DNA of 64,000 nt from positions 1 to 64,000 of the forward strand of contig SVSP01000004.1 of NCBI GenBank assembly GCA_015064255.1. The letters are read 5' to 3'. This document shows positions 17,996-27,363 of the stretch, piece after piece. Positions within the stretch are counted from its first letter, which is position 1; each line of letters starts with the position of its first letter. A program made the position numbers and the translations under genes. The stretch comes from Oscillospiraceae bacterium. GTDB lineage: Bacteria > Bacillota > Clostridia > Oscillospirales > CAG-272. The notes beneath the pieces are model-generated. The model ran no database searches. It saw only the letters and a list, made by a program, of their open reading frames with translations, and was not told the origin of the DNA.

Positions 17996-20170
17996 ATGAA
18001 ACAACATAATATTAGCGAAATCAAAGCAAAAATGAGAGAAGAAGCGATCTACGCTCTCACACACAAGCCGATAATAACCTATTCTTCGGACAGAGTTAAG
18101 GTCTGGCAAGATGCGTTTTTGATAAGCAAGGATCTGCCGACACATCCGCAGAAATATTCTGTTTCGCTTAAATATTTCCTTGAAAATATCTCTATTCCGA
18201 TAGATGAAAATGACGTTCTTATCGGAAGAATGGTGGAAGAGAGCTTTACCGAAGAGGAAGAAAAGGTCTTTCAGCAAAAATATATGTCAGAGCCCGGATG
18301 CTTCGGAAAACCCGATTTTATAATCGAAAACGGACATTGTTCGCTCAGATGGGATATACTTTTTGCAAAGGGTATTTCGGGACTTAAAGCCGATGCTGAA
18401 AAATGGCTTGAGCATTACAAGAAAAACGGCAACGAAAGTCAGGTTGACTTTATTACTTCTGCTATCGGTATGTACGATGCAACTATAATCTACCTTAAAA
18501 GAAGTGCAGAGGAATGCCGTAAATTCGGAAAGATCGAGCAGGCTGAAATATTTGATAAGCTTTCGGTATCTGCACCCGATAGCTTCTATTCGGCAATGCA
18601 GATATACTGGACGGTAGAGTTTATTATCTGTGCGTATCTTGCAGGAAATCCGACGCTTACGCTCGGCAGACCCGACCTTTTCCTATACGATTTCTATAAG
18701 AAGGATATAGAATCGGGTAAACTGACAAAAGAAGAAGCCTCTCTTATTATCGCGGACTTTTACGCTAAAAACAACCTCATAATGGGTAGAGGTGAGCATC
18801 AGATTAGCGAAAAATATGAAAACGAAAAATGCACGGGCTGGCACAGAATACTTGCATACGATGCTCCGCAGTATCTCGTTCTTTCTGGAACAGACCCAAA
18901 AACGGGCAAATCGGTAGCAAACGAGCTTACAGAGCTCTTTATTGACGAGATAGTACCCGCGTATAAAAATCCGGTTATAGAATTCCGTTATTCAAAGGGA
19001 GTAGCCGAAAATTATCCCGAAATGTGGAAGAACTTCGTTTCAAAGCTTGCAAACAGCGCATCGGCTATGATTTATAACGATATAAGCCTCATCCCGATGT
19101 ACCTGAAAGATGGATTTGACTTTAAGGAAGCTGCCGCATATGAGCACTACGGTTGTAACTGGCCGACAATTCCGTGTAAGGATACTCCTGACCACGGTTT
19201 TCAGGGTAACGTATGCCGTTTAATGTACGGTGCTATTCATAAGTATGCGGAAAATGCAGATGAATTTGACCGCGATGGCTTTTTGACGTCTCTTTATGAC
19301 TCGTTCTATGAAGATTATAAGAATAAAGCAGAACAAATAAAGGCAACAAGAGCAGTAAACGTACCGAATAGCGGACGCATAAAGCTTTACTCCTGTTTTT
19401 CTGCGGATAATATAGAAAAAGCGGGACTTTATTACGAAAACTGGAATATGATAATGAATCTCGGCACGATATGCTCGGCAATAGATATGGCTGTGGCAAT
19501 GGAATATATGTGCAAAGAAAAGGGGTATTCTCCCAAGAAGCTTATGGAAATTTGCGACCGTGATTTCGAAAACGATGAATATACCTTGGCACTTTGTAAA
19601 AACGCTCCGAAGGCGGGAGAAAACGATGAGCTTGCCGACTTCTATGTTGAAAAGATTACAAATCTCCTTATAGATGCGGGCGAATCTGCAATGCAGGGTA
19701 TTCCGAAGCATTGCCGTCTGCGTTTCTGTACCGAATTTGATACCTCGCATATAGGTATAGGTGCCGGAATAGGAGCGACACCCGACGGAAGACGTAAAGC
19801 TATGCCTGTAAGCCAGAATAATCAGCCCGCCCACGGAAGTGCTAAAAACGGTATAACAGCAATGCTTTCATCAATAGCTAAAATGCCCTTTGACAGACTT
19901 GCATCGGGTGCCATGAACGTTACTATACAGCCTAAAAACTTTGCGGGCGAGGAAGGTATCGCAAAGCTTGCCAAGATAATGGAAGTTTATTTTGAAAAGG
20001 GCGGTATGCAGATGCAGATAAGCGCAGTTGATAGAGATAAGCTTCTCGCGGCGCAAAAAGATCCCGATAGCTATCGCGACCTTATGGTGCGCGTTACCGG
20101 ATACAGCGCGGTATTCGTTGATCTCAGCCGCAGAGCACAGGAAGATATAATAGAGAGAGACGCGCTTTAA
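17996..20170 (+). CDS. Glycyl radical enzyme of the pyruvate formate-lyase superfamily, substrate unknown (copy 2)
   Basis: Same length (724 aa) and motif positions (C387 in YEHYGCNWP, G702 in RVTGYSA) as copy 1. Confidence 0.9.
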   Translation: MKQHNISEIKAKMREEAIYALTHKPIITYSSDRVKVWQDAFLISKDLPTHPQKYSVSLKYFLENISIPIDENDVLIGRMVEESFTEEEEKVFQQKYMSEPGCFGKPDFIIENGHCSLRWDILFAKGISGLKADAEKWLEHYKKNGNESQVDFITSAIGMYDATIIYLKRSAEECRKFGKIEQAEIFDKLSVSAPDSFYSAMQIYWTVEFIICAYLAGNPTLTLGRPDLFLYDFYKKDIESGKLTKEEASLIIADFYAKNNLIMGRGEHQISEKYENEKCTGWHRILAYDAPQYLVLSGTDPKTGKSVANELTELFIDEIVPAYKNPVIEFRYSKGVAENYPEMWKNFVSKLANSASAMIYNDISLIPMYLKDGFDFKEAAAYEHYGCNWPTIPCKDTPDHGFQGNVCRLMYGAIHKYAENADEFDRDGFLTSLYDSFYEDYKNKAEQIKATRAVNVPNSGRIKLYSCFSADNIEKAGLYYENWNMIMNLGTICSAIDMAVAMEYMCKEKGYSPKKLMEICDRDFENDEYTLALCKNAPKAGENDELADFYVEKITNLLIDAGESAMQGIPKHCRLRFCTEFDTSHIGIGAGIGATPDGRRKAMPVSQNNQPAHGSAKNGITAMLSSIAKMPFDRLASGAMNVTIQPKNFAGEEGIAKLAKIMEVYFEKGGMQMQISAVDRDKLLAAQKDPDSYRDLMVRVTGYSAVFVDLSRRAQEDIIERDAL

Positions 20171-20213
20171 TTCAAACATAACTTTAAGTAAATAAGTAAT
20201 TTCGGAGGTAAAA

Positions 20214-20504
20214 ATGATAAGACATATTTGTATGTTCAAAATAAAGGAAGAAAATAAAGAAAAAAATCTGGCGGACCTTTTAGAAAAGGTTCAGTCGCTC
20301 AGGGCAATTTCGGAGATAAAGCGCTTTGATGTGGTTCTCAATGTTGAAGGTACTCCCGAAACAAACTACGACGTGTCGCTTATTTTCGATTTTGATACCA
20401 TTGCAGACCTTGAAACTTATCAGAAGAACGAGATTCACGTGAATTTCGGTAAGTTTGTGTCTGCCATGCGTGAAGCAAGAGCTTGCATAGACTACGAGAT
20501 GTAA
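20214..20504 (+). CDS. Dabb (stress-responsive alpha/beta barrel) family protein
   Basis: MIRHICMFKIKEE...ETYQKNEIHVNFGKFV pattern. Confidence 0.75.
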   Translation: MIRHICMFKIKEENKEKNLADLLEKVQSLRAISEIKRFDVVLNVEGTPETNYDVSLIFDFDTIADLETYQKNEIHVNFGKFVSAMREARACIDYEM

Positions 20505-20516
20505 TAATAAAAAATA

Positions 20517-20558
20517 CGGCAGAATTACCTTTCTGAAGTGATTCTGCCGTGTTTTTTC
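20517..20558 (+). terminator. Intrinsic terminator ending the GRE operon
   Basis: ACGGCAGAAT...ATTCTGCCGT + TTTTTT. Confidence 0.85.
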
Positions 20559-20566
20559 AGATGAAA

Positions 20567-21052
20567 TTATCTGTTAAGAAACCATATTCCGAAATTGAGA
20601 TATCCGGCAAAAGCTACCCAAAGCAGATAGGGAATTTGCAGATATGCGGACAGTTTGTTTATCTTATAAAAAGAGCTTATCATCTTGATTATCGTAATAA
20701 GCAAAGCCATAAGACATATAAACGCCGCAAAAAATGCTCTGAAACGGAAAAATATAATGCTCCAAGCGAAGTTTAAAATGAGATTAAACGCATAAATAAC
20801 AAGTGCTTTGTCCGCGGATTTCGGATTGATTTCCCGATTTGTATAAACGAGTGCGGCACTTATTCCCATAAGCACGTAGAGAACAGTCCAGACGATAGGG
20901 AAGAGTATGGACGGAGGTGCAAGCGGCGGAACTTTTATTTCGCCGTAGATCTGCATACTGTCACGCGTAAGGAACGCCGCAAGTGCCCCTACCGCAAGTG
21001 CTGTTAATATAGAAATTAAGTAGGGTTTGATTTTAGACCATAAAGAAGTCAT
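20567..21052 (-). CDS. TspO/MBR family protein
   Basis: Five-TM protein with VPPLAPPSILFPIVWTVLYVLMGISAALV and LNFAWSIIFF. Confidence 0.88.
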   Translation of the reverse strand: MTSLWSKIKPYLISILTALAVGALAAFLTRDSMQIYGEIKVPPLAPPSILFPIVWTVLYVLMGISAALVYTNREINPKSADKALVIYAFNLILNFAWSIIFFRFRAFFAAFICLMALLITIIKMISSFYKINKLSAYLQIPYLLWVAFAGYLNFGIWFLNR

Positions 21053-21162
21053 AACGGATACCGCCTTTTTGTTTTTTTAGTACATTATATGTAAATGAGA
21101 TACCGAATAATGTGAGTAATCAAGAAAAAGATTTTGAAAGGTAATATTAGGTTGTTTTTGGA

Positions 21163-21191
21163 TTGACATTTAAAGCTGTTTGTGATAAAAT
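21163..21191 (+). promoter_or_regulatory. Sigma-A promoter
   Basis: TTGACA-N17-TAAAAT upstream of the SGNH hydrolase. Confidence 0.65.
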
Positions 21192-21239
21192 CATAGGGAA
21201 TAATACCGTTATTACGGAAAAAGAAAGGCAGTTAATATT

Positions 21240-22187
21240 ATGAAGCTTTCAAACAAATCAATAAAGCCGCTTGTACACGGCGTATATCAGACAAAAGAGG
21301 AAGACGGATATCTTACCTTCTATCATTATGACGACGCGCAGATCGAATATCTTAGATTCAATGAATTCTTCTATGACCGTGCAAGGGCTTCGTCTTCTGT
21401 AACACTTGAATTTGAAACAGATGCAAAAGAGATAGGATTTGATTATAAGATATTCTGGGTAGGATCAAAGGATACCGTTGACGTATATGCGGATAACGTT
21501 CCCGTTTGTATTACGCATCTTAAAGCTCTTGCAGATAAGGGCAAGATGGCTTTTAGCCTTCCCGAAGGTAAAAAGAAGCTGACAGTGTATTTCCCGATAG
21601 ACGTTAAAATCGGTATAAAGAATCTCCGCATAGAAGGAAAATGGCGTAATATCAAGAAAAAAGGACCTAAAGTTCTTTGGATGGGCGACTCCATTACACA
21701 GGGTTACGGTACCTTTATTACGAGCGAAACATACGTAAACGTTGCTATGCGTAAGCTTGGATACGACGTGCTTAATCAGGGTATAGGCGGATACTATTTC
21801 GATGCTAACGTCATTACTCCTATGGAAGGATATACACCCGATAAGATAATTATAGCGATGGGTACAAATCAGCACACTTGGTCGGATAATGAACGTAGAG
21901 TAGCAGAATATTTTGAAAAGCTTGATAAGGTCTATAACGGAATCCCCACCCTTGTTCTTACTCCTATATGGCGTTGCAATCCCGGTACGGATATGAAGAA
22001 GCTTCTCGAAATAGCAGAAATAATAAAGGTAGAATGTGCAAAGTATCCGAATATAAAGGTTGTTGACGGATTTGAACTCGTTCCCAATCTTCCCGATTAC
22101 TTCTGCGATGCACTTCATCCCAACGCACTCGGCGGAGAGGTTTACGGAAACAATCTCGTAAATAAGATCAAAGAACTTAAATTTTAA
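21240..22187 (+). CDS. SGNH/GDSL-type hydrolase, probable carbohydrate esterase
   Basis: LWMGDSITQGYGTF block I, GIGGYYFD, MGTNQH, DALHPN catalytic block. Confidence 0.85.
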   Translation: MKLSNKSIKPLVHGVYQTKEEDGYLTFYHYDDAQIEYLRFNEFFYDRARASSSVTLEFETDAKEIGFDYKIFWVGSKDTVDVYADNVPVCITHLKALADKGKMAFSLPEGKKKLTVYFPIDVKIGIKNLRIEGKWRNIKKKGPKVLWMGDSITQGYGTFITSETYVNVAMRKLGYDVLNQGIGGYYFDANVITPMEGYTPDKIIIAMGTNQHTWSDNERRVAEYFEKLDKVYNGIPTLVLTPIWRCNPGTDMKKLLEIAEIIKVECAKYPNIKVVDGFELVPNLPDYFCDALHPNALGGEVYGNNLVNKIKELKF

Positions 22188-22208
22188 TTAAAAAAGGTAT
22201 TAAAAGAT

Positions 22209-23144
22209 ATGAAAAATCTTGAATTTAAAATCCATAATCCGATAGACGAAGGATGGTATGCAGACCCCGAAGCAAGATTTTATGAAGGCAAGTACGTAAT
22301 ATACGCTACAATGTCGCTTCCTTTTGACGATCAGCACAATCATGTTTGCTGGACTTCCGAAAATCTTACGGACTGGGAACGCCACGACGATATTATCGAT
22401 ATGTCGGGCTTTCCGTGGGCGACACGTGCTATCTGGGCACCGACCATCATAGAAAAGAACGGAAAGTATTATTATATTTTCGCATCAAACGATATTCACA
22501 GCGATAAGGAAAAGGGCGGACTTGAAATAGCTGTTTCGGACTCCCCCACAGGACCGTTCAAGGCTCTTCTCGACCGTCCGCTGATAAACGAATTTCATAA
22601 CGGTGCACAGCCGATCGACGCTCACCTCTTTAAAGATGACGACGGTACGGTATATCTTCTTTACGGCGGCTGGCGACACTGCAATATCGCGAAAATGAAT
22701 GAGGATATGACAGGATTCGTTCCGCATCCCGACGGAAGCATTATAAAGGAAATAACCCCGCCCGATTACGTTGAAGGTCCTTGTATGTTCAAAAAGGACG
22801 GAAAGTATTATTTTATGTGGTCGGCAGGCGGCTGGACGAACGGTACTTACCGCGTAAATACCGCATTTGCCGATACTCCGTACGGACCCTTTGAGGACTA
22901 TAACGAGGTTCTTTCAACTGGTGACAGTAAAATAGCAAACGGCCCCGGACATAACGGATATATCTATATTCCCGAAGAAGATCTTTATCTTATCGTATAT
23001 CATCGCCATAAGCCCGAAATCAAAGACGGAAACGCGCGCTTTATGTGCATAGACGTAATGAACTTCGGTGAAAACGGAAGAATTCTTCCCGTTACTATGA
23101 CGATAGATTGGGAATATAAAAACGGTAAAGCGACAATACTCTGA
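22209..23144 (+). CDS. Glycoside hydrolase family 43-like protein
   Basis: GWYADPEARFYEGKYVIYAT, WAPTIIEKNGKYYYIFAS, VEGPCMFKKDGKYYFMWSAGG five-bladed propeller motifs. Confidence 0.88.
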   Translation: MKNLEFKIHNPIDEGWYADPEARFYEGKYVIYATMSLPFDDQHNHVCWTSENLTDWERHDDIIDMSGFPWATRAIWAPTIIEKNGKYYYIFASNDIHSDKEKGGLEIAVSDSPTGPFKALLDRPLINEFHNGAQPIDAHLFKDDDGTVYLLYGGWRHCNIAKMNEDMTGFVPHPDGSIIKEITPPDYVEGPCMFKKDGKYYFMWSAGGWTNGTYRVNTAFADTPYGPFEDYNEVLSTGDSKIANGPGHNGYIYIPEEDLYLIVYHRHKPEIKDGNARFMCIDVMNFGENGRILPVTMTIDWEYKNGKATIL

Positions 23145-23150
23145 AAATTT

Positions 23151-23193
23151 ACAGCCCGCCTGATCAAGCTGAAAAAGGCGGGCTGTTATTTTG
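23151..23193 (+). terminator. Intrinsic terminator
   Basis: ACAGCCCGCC...GGCGGGCTGT + TATTTTG. Confidence 0.7.
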
Positions 23194-23250
23194 TGTTTGA
23201 AGTTTTGCATATTTTTTGAAAAAAATTGAAAAATAATTTTCACTTACCCC

Positions 23251-23279
23251 TTGACAAGCTCTGTTTTTTGTGTTATAAT
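23251..23279 (+). promoter_or_regulatory. Sigma-A promoter for tRNA-His
   Basis: TTGACA-N17-TATAAT. Confidence 0.85.
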
Positions 23280-23309
23280 CGCGACGTTGACTCGTGTTGA
23301 CGAAAATAT

Positions 23310-23384
23310 GGAGGGCGTAGCTCACTTGGTTAGAGCGCCAGGTTGTGGCCCTGGAGGTAGTGGGTTCGATTCCCATCGCTCTCC
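23310..23384 (+). tRNA. tRNA-His (anticodon GTG)
   Basis: ggagggcgtagctcacttggttagagcgccaggttgtggccctggaggtagtgggttcgattcccatcgctctcc; extra 5' G paired with C73. Confidence 0.93.
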
Positions 23385-23609
23385 CTCGAAATAAAGACTG
23401 GTTTAGGCAATTAAATCAGTCTTTTTCTTTTTGATGCGCTAAATATTCGCAGGTGCTTGCAAAACAAAAGAGATTTTTGTTTAAAAGTGTAAAAAAAAAG
23501 TTAATTTGACTGAATTTCTATTGTAATTATAAAAAATATGATGTATAATATGTTGTTAAATTATGTGTACCTTTAAAATTTGTATATTGCCGAAAGGAAT
23601 ATTAACGCT

Positions 23610-24107
23610 ATGGAAATGAATGAAAGAATAAGTAAACCGAATTACTATCTTGATATCGCACGTACGGTAGCAAGCAGATCGACCTGTCTGCGTAAAAAAT
23701 TCGGCGCTGTAATAGTAAAAGACGACACTATAGTATCAACCGGATATAACGGAGCTCCTCGCGGAAGAAAGAACTGTGACGAGATAGGAAGCTGTATGCG
23801 CGATAAGCTCGGAATACCGAGAGGAGAACGCTATGAGCTTTGCCGCTCTGTGCACGCAGAACAAAACGCCATAATAGCAGCTTCGAGAGAGCGTATGATA
23901 GGTGCAACACTCTACCTTGTATGTATTGACAGTAAGACGGGTGAGCTTGTGGGTGACGTTATGTGCTGTATGATGTGTAAGCGTACCGTAATAAACGCGG
24001 GTATCGAAACCGTTGTTATCAAGACAAGCGAAAAAGACTATCTTACCGTCAGAGTTCGCGACTGGATAATAAACGACGATAGCCTTTCGGGTGTTTTCGG
24101 TTATTGA
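23610..24107 (+). CDS. Deoxycytidylate (dCMP) deaminase family
   Basis: HAEQNAI zinc motif, CCMMCKRTVINAGI, KFGAVIVKDDTIVSTGYNGAPRG. Confidence 0.9.
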   Translation: MEMNERISKPNYYLDIARTVASRSTCLRKKFGAVIVKDDTIVSTGYNGAPRGRKNCDEIGSCMRDKLGIPRGERYELCRSVHAEQNAIIAASRERMIGATLYLVCIDSKTGELVGDVMCCMMCKRTVINAGIETVVIKTSEKDYLTVRVRDWIINDDSLSGVFGY

Positions 24108-24150
24108 TAACGCTATAATACATATTTTCTGATAAATTTTGAGTGAATAC

Positions 24151-24901
24151 AATGGGAAAGAAAAATACAAATAAAAAAATTAAAATACAGCCGAGAGAGA
24201 ATACGGTGAAAAAAGAAAAAATCAGTTTTGTTCCGTGGCTCATAATACTCGGGGCGATACTTCTTCTCGTGCTTGTTTTTGTACTGTCAGAGTTTATTGA
24301 TAATTATCACTACGTGCGTAAATTTTCTTTTGACTACTCTACGGGTGAGCTTTACGATAAGAAGAACGATATAACGTATATAGAAGCACCGAGCGGATAT
24401 GAACCGATACGTATATCGAATAAACCGTATGCGACAGACGGAGAGAGACAATACTATCAGATAGGATTTTTGACAGAATCGGGTAAAGAAGAGATCATAT
24501 CTCCGTCTATTGCAATTGCCACGTCACCTGACGACGGCGCGTATATATATTATGACCCGAGCGCACTTCTTCTTCCGGATGTAAAGTCCTTCGAAGCTAA
24601 AGAAATACTCGTTTGCGATATGAATAATAATACTCTGCAATCATTTGACGAATCGGAAACGAAAACCTTTCTCGAAGCCTTCGAAAATGCGAAAAATGTT
24701 CACTTTGTTGCGTCGGGTTCTGTGTTTACACTCAGACTTCGTTCTTCAAAGATACCGTGGATGTCATACTGTATGTATCTGTATATCGTAGGTGATGCTA
24801 TGTACGTGGAAGATACTACAGAAGATGTAAAAATCAAGCTTCCGTCAAATGTGTGTAAGCTTTTTGACGAGGATCTTTTAAAGCTTTTCGGTAACGGATA
24901 A
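24151..24901 (+). CDS. Hypothetical single-pass membrane protein
   Basis: Basic N-terminus and one TM (SFVPWLIILGAILLLVLVFVLS); ORF context between dCMP deaminase and rimI. Confidence 0.6.
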
Positions 24902-24923
24902 GCATTTGTGGAGAAAAATAACT

Positions 24924-25382
24924 ATGGACCTGCAGATAAGACCTTTTGATATAGCTTTTCTGGATGAAGTTTCTGAAATAGAAAATATATCGTTTTCTGT
25001 TCCGTGGTCAAAAAATTCCTTCGAGGACTGCCTTAAAAACCGTCTGATAGATTTTTTTGTTGCTGCTTTACCAAACGATATGTGCGAAGCCCGTGTCGCG
25101 GGATATATTGTTATACTTACGGTAGCTCCCGAATGCGAAATACTTAACGTTGCGGTATCTCCCGAGTTCAGACGTATGGGAATTGCCGAAAAGCTTTTAA
25201 GATACGTGTCGGACAGGGCAGCTGAAAAGAACTGCGATACTCTTATGCTTGAAGTGAGAGAATCCAATGCGGCGGCAAGAGCTTTGTATGAAAAAATCGG
25301 TTTTTATCCGGTAGGACGACGTAAAGGCTATTATTCGAACCCTGTTGAAGATGCAATACTTATGGATAAAAGCCTTGTGTAA
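24924..25382 (+). CDS. rimI: Ribosomal protein S18-alanine N-acetyltransferase-like GNAT
   Basis: GNAT motifs EILNVAVSPEFRRMGIAEKLL, LEVRESNAAARALYEKIGF; adjacent to tsaD. Confidence 0.85.
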   Translation: MDLQIRPFDIAFLDEVSEIENISFSVPWSKNSFEDCLKNRLIDFFVAALPNDMCEARVAGYIVILTVAPECEILNVAVSPEFRRMGIAEKLLRYVSDRAAEKNCDTLMLEVRESNAAARALYEKIGFYPVGRRKGYYSNPVEDAILMDKSLV

Positions 25383-25418
25383 ATTTCTTTTATTGAATTT
25401 GGAAAGGATGTTGTAACC

Positions 25419-25982
25419 GTGAAAAGATTTTTCAGCGATTTTCTTTTGAAATTTTTCACCTTTTTGTTTCTTAATTTGCCGGTAATACTTGTTTATTTTG
25501 CAGTAGCGTTAATATTTAAGTTTCCCGTTTTGGATGAGCTCGTAGGCAGACTTTCCGAGAATTCACCGGAGCTTAAGTCTGTTCTCGGTGCGGTGCTTTA
25601 TTTTATATACGTTGCGGCATATTACGTTATTTTGTACCTTTCTGTATATAAAAATAATTCTGCAAGGGTAGCGTATATTAATAATACGGCAAATGAAAGC
25701 TACTCGTTTGCAAGCGAGGTAAAAGAGTATTTCAGAGCATTCTTTGTGAGCGATCTTTTGGCGTCCTGCGTTGTTTCGTTAATATCGTTCACACTTCTCG
25801 GTGCTTTTGCAACAAATAAATTCTTCAGAGTAATATTTATTACACAGTACGGTATGTCACAGCTTGTAGGTATGGAAGTAGCTACAGTGCTGTATGCTTT
25901 GTTTACAAATGTATTTGTTTTCTTTACAACCGTGATTTCGCAGTATGTATGGAATAAGAACAGACTCGGCGGAAAAGCCTGA
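25419..25982 (+). CDS. Hypothetical multi-TM membrane protein
   Basis: Several hydrophobic helices; co-directional between rimI and tsaD. Confidence 0.6.
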   Translation: MKRFFSDFLLKFFTFLFLNLPVILVYFAVALIFKFPVLDELVGRLSENSPELKSVLGAVLYFIYVAAYYVILYLSVYKNNSARVAYINNTANESYSFASEVKEYFRAFFVSDLLASCVVSLISFTLLGAFATNKFFRVIFITQYGMSQLVGMEVATVLYALFTNVFVFFTTVISQYVWNKNRLGGKA

Positions 25983-26024
25983 CGTAAACGAATAATTGAA
26001 AATATCCGAAAGGAATCCTGTAAA

Positions 26025-27032
26025 ATGATAATTTTGGCGTTTGAGTCTTCGTGTGACGAAACATCTGTTGCTGTCGCTGAAATTGAAAACGGCGTGTATA
26101 AAATACGCTCCAATATAGTTGCTTCGCAGATAACGATGCATACACTTTACGGCGGAGTAGTGCCCGAAATTGCAAGCCGCGCGCATACTGAGGCAATATC
26201 AAAGCTGACCTATGAGGCATTGTCTGAAGCGAACGTTATACCCGATGATATAGATTTCGTCGCGGTAACCTCAAATCCGGGACTTATAGGAGCGCTTCTT
26301 GTGGGCGTAGGATACGCGAAAGCGTGGGCGTATGCAAATAATAAGCCGCTTGTGGCAGTAAATCATATAAAGGGTCATACAGCCGCAGCTTACTATTCTC
26401 ACGAAGGACTTGAGGCTCCTTTTTTTGCACTTGTTGCATCGGGCGGACATACTTCGATGATAGACGTAAAAAGCCCTACCGAATATGTAACGGTCGGAAG
26501 AACCCGTGACGATGCCGCGGGCGAAGCCTTTGATAAAGTGGCAAGACTTCTCGGAATAGGATATCCGGGCGGTGCAATAATGGATAAGCTGGCGTACGAA
26601 GGCAACGAAAAGGCTATAAAGCTTCCGTGCCCCGCACTTGCAGACAGTATTGATTTCTCGTTCAGCGGACTTAAGACAGCTGTTATAAACTATGTAAACA
26701 GCGAAAAACAGCGCGGAAATGAAATTTCGCACGCGGATATAGCAGCTTCATTTTCGGCGGCTGTGGTTAAAGCAATAATCACAAATCTTGAAAAAGCACA
26801 TAACATATACGGATATAAAACACTCGTTATAGCGGGCGGTGTTGCCGCAAATTCTCATATACGCAAAGCGGCAGCAGAGTTTGCCGAAAATCACGGTATA
26901 AGACTCTGTATTCCCGAAAGATCACTCTGCGGAGATAACGCCGCGATGATCGCCGCGCAGGGTTATCACGAGTATCTTGCTGGTAATATTGCGGACTCCT
27001 CGCTGAACGCTTTTTCCTATCAGGTTACATAA
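26025..27032 (+). CDS. tsaD: tRNA N6-adenosine threonylcarbamoyltransferase
   Basis: ILAFESSCDETSVAV, VNHIKGHTAAAY, VIAGGVAANSHIR. Confidence 0.97.
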   Translation: MIILAFESSCDETSVAVAEIENGVYKIRSNIVASQITMHTLYGGVVPEIASRAHTEAISKLTYEALSEANVIPDDIDFVAVTSNPGLIGALLVGVGYAKAWAYANNKPLVAVNHIKGHTAAAYYSHEGLEAPFFALVASGGHTSMIDVKSPTEYVTVGRTRDDAAGEAFDKVARLLGIGYPGGAIMDKLAYEGNEKAIKLPCPALADSIDFSFSGLKTAVINYVNSEKQRGNEISHADIAASFSAAVVKAIITNLEKAHNIYGYKTLVIAGGVAANSHIRKAAAEFAENHGIRLCIPERSLCGDNAAMIAAQGYHEYLAGNIADSSLNAFSYQVT

Positions 27033-27363
27033 ATTTTTTGGTGATTTGCACAAATTTTCTTTGTGTTTTGAATTGCCATATACGGTATAAACTGTATATA
27101 ATCGGGTATATACAATCCTTGAAAAATATATTCACCTGTGGAAAACTTGCTCCGAAAAGCGGCAAATCCACAAAAAATGCGTTAAATACGGCATTAATTG
27201 TGGAAAACTCTGTGGAATTTGTGGATTCATCACGATAAAGTAAGCTGTTATTTTATTCCGTTTATACGGTTTTACAAATTGCACAAGACAAAATTCGGCG
27301 GGTACTTGACAAAAAAATATTTTTATGCTTAGCAATAAATTCAAAAAAGAAAGGTCTATAAAA

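Noticed and set aside
17153-18277. 374-aa minus-strand ORF across the GRE1/GRE2 junction
   Set aside because: Antisense to two well-supported GRE genes; similar shadow ORFs recur at the homologous positions of GRE2 (19220-19834, 19871-20239), consistent with codon-usage artefact of the duplicated sequence
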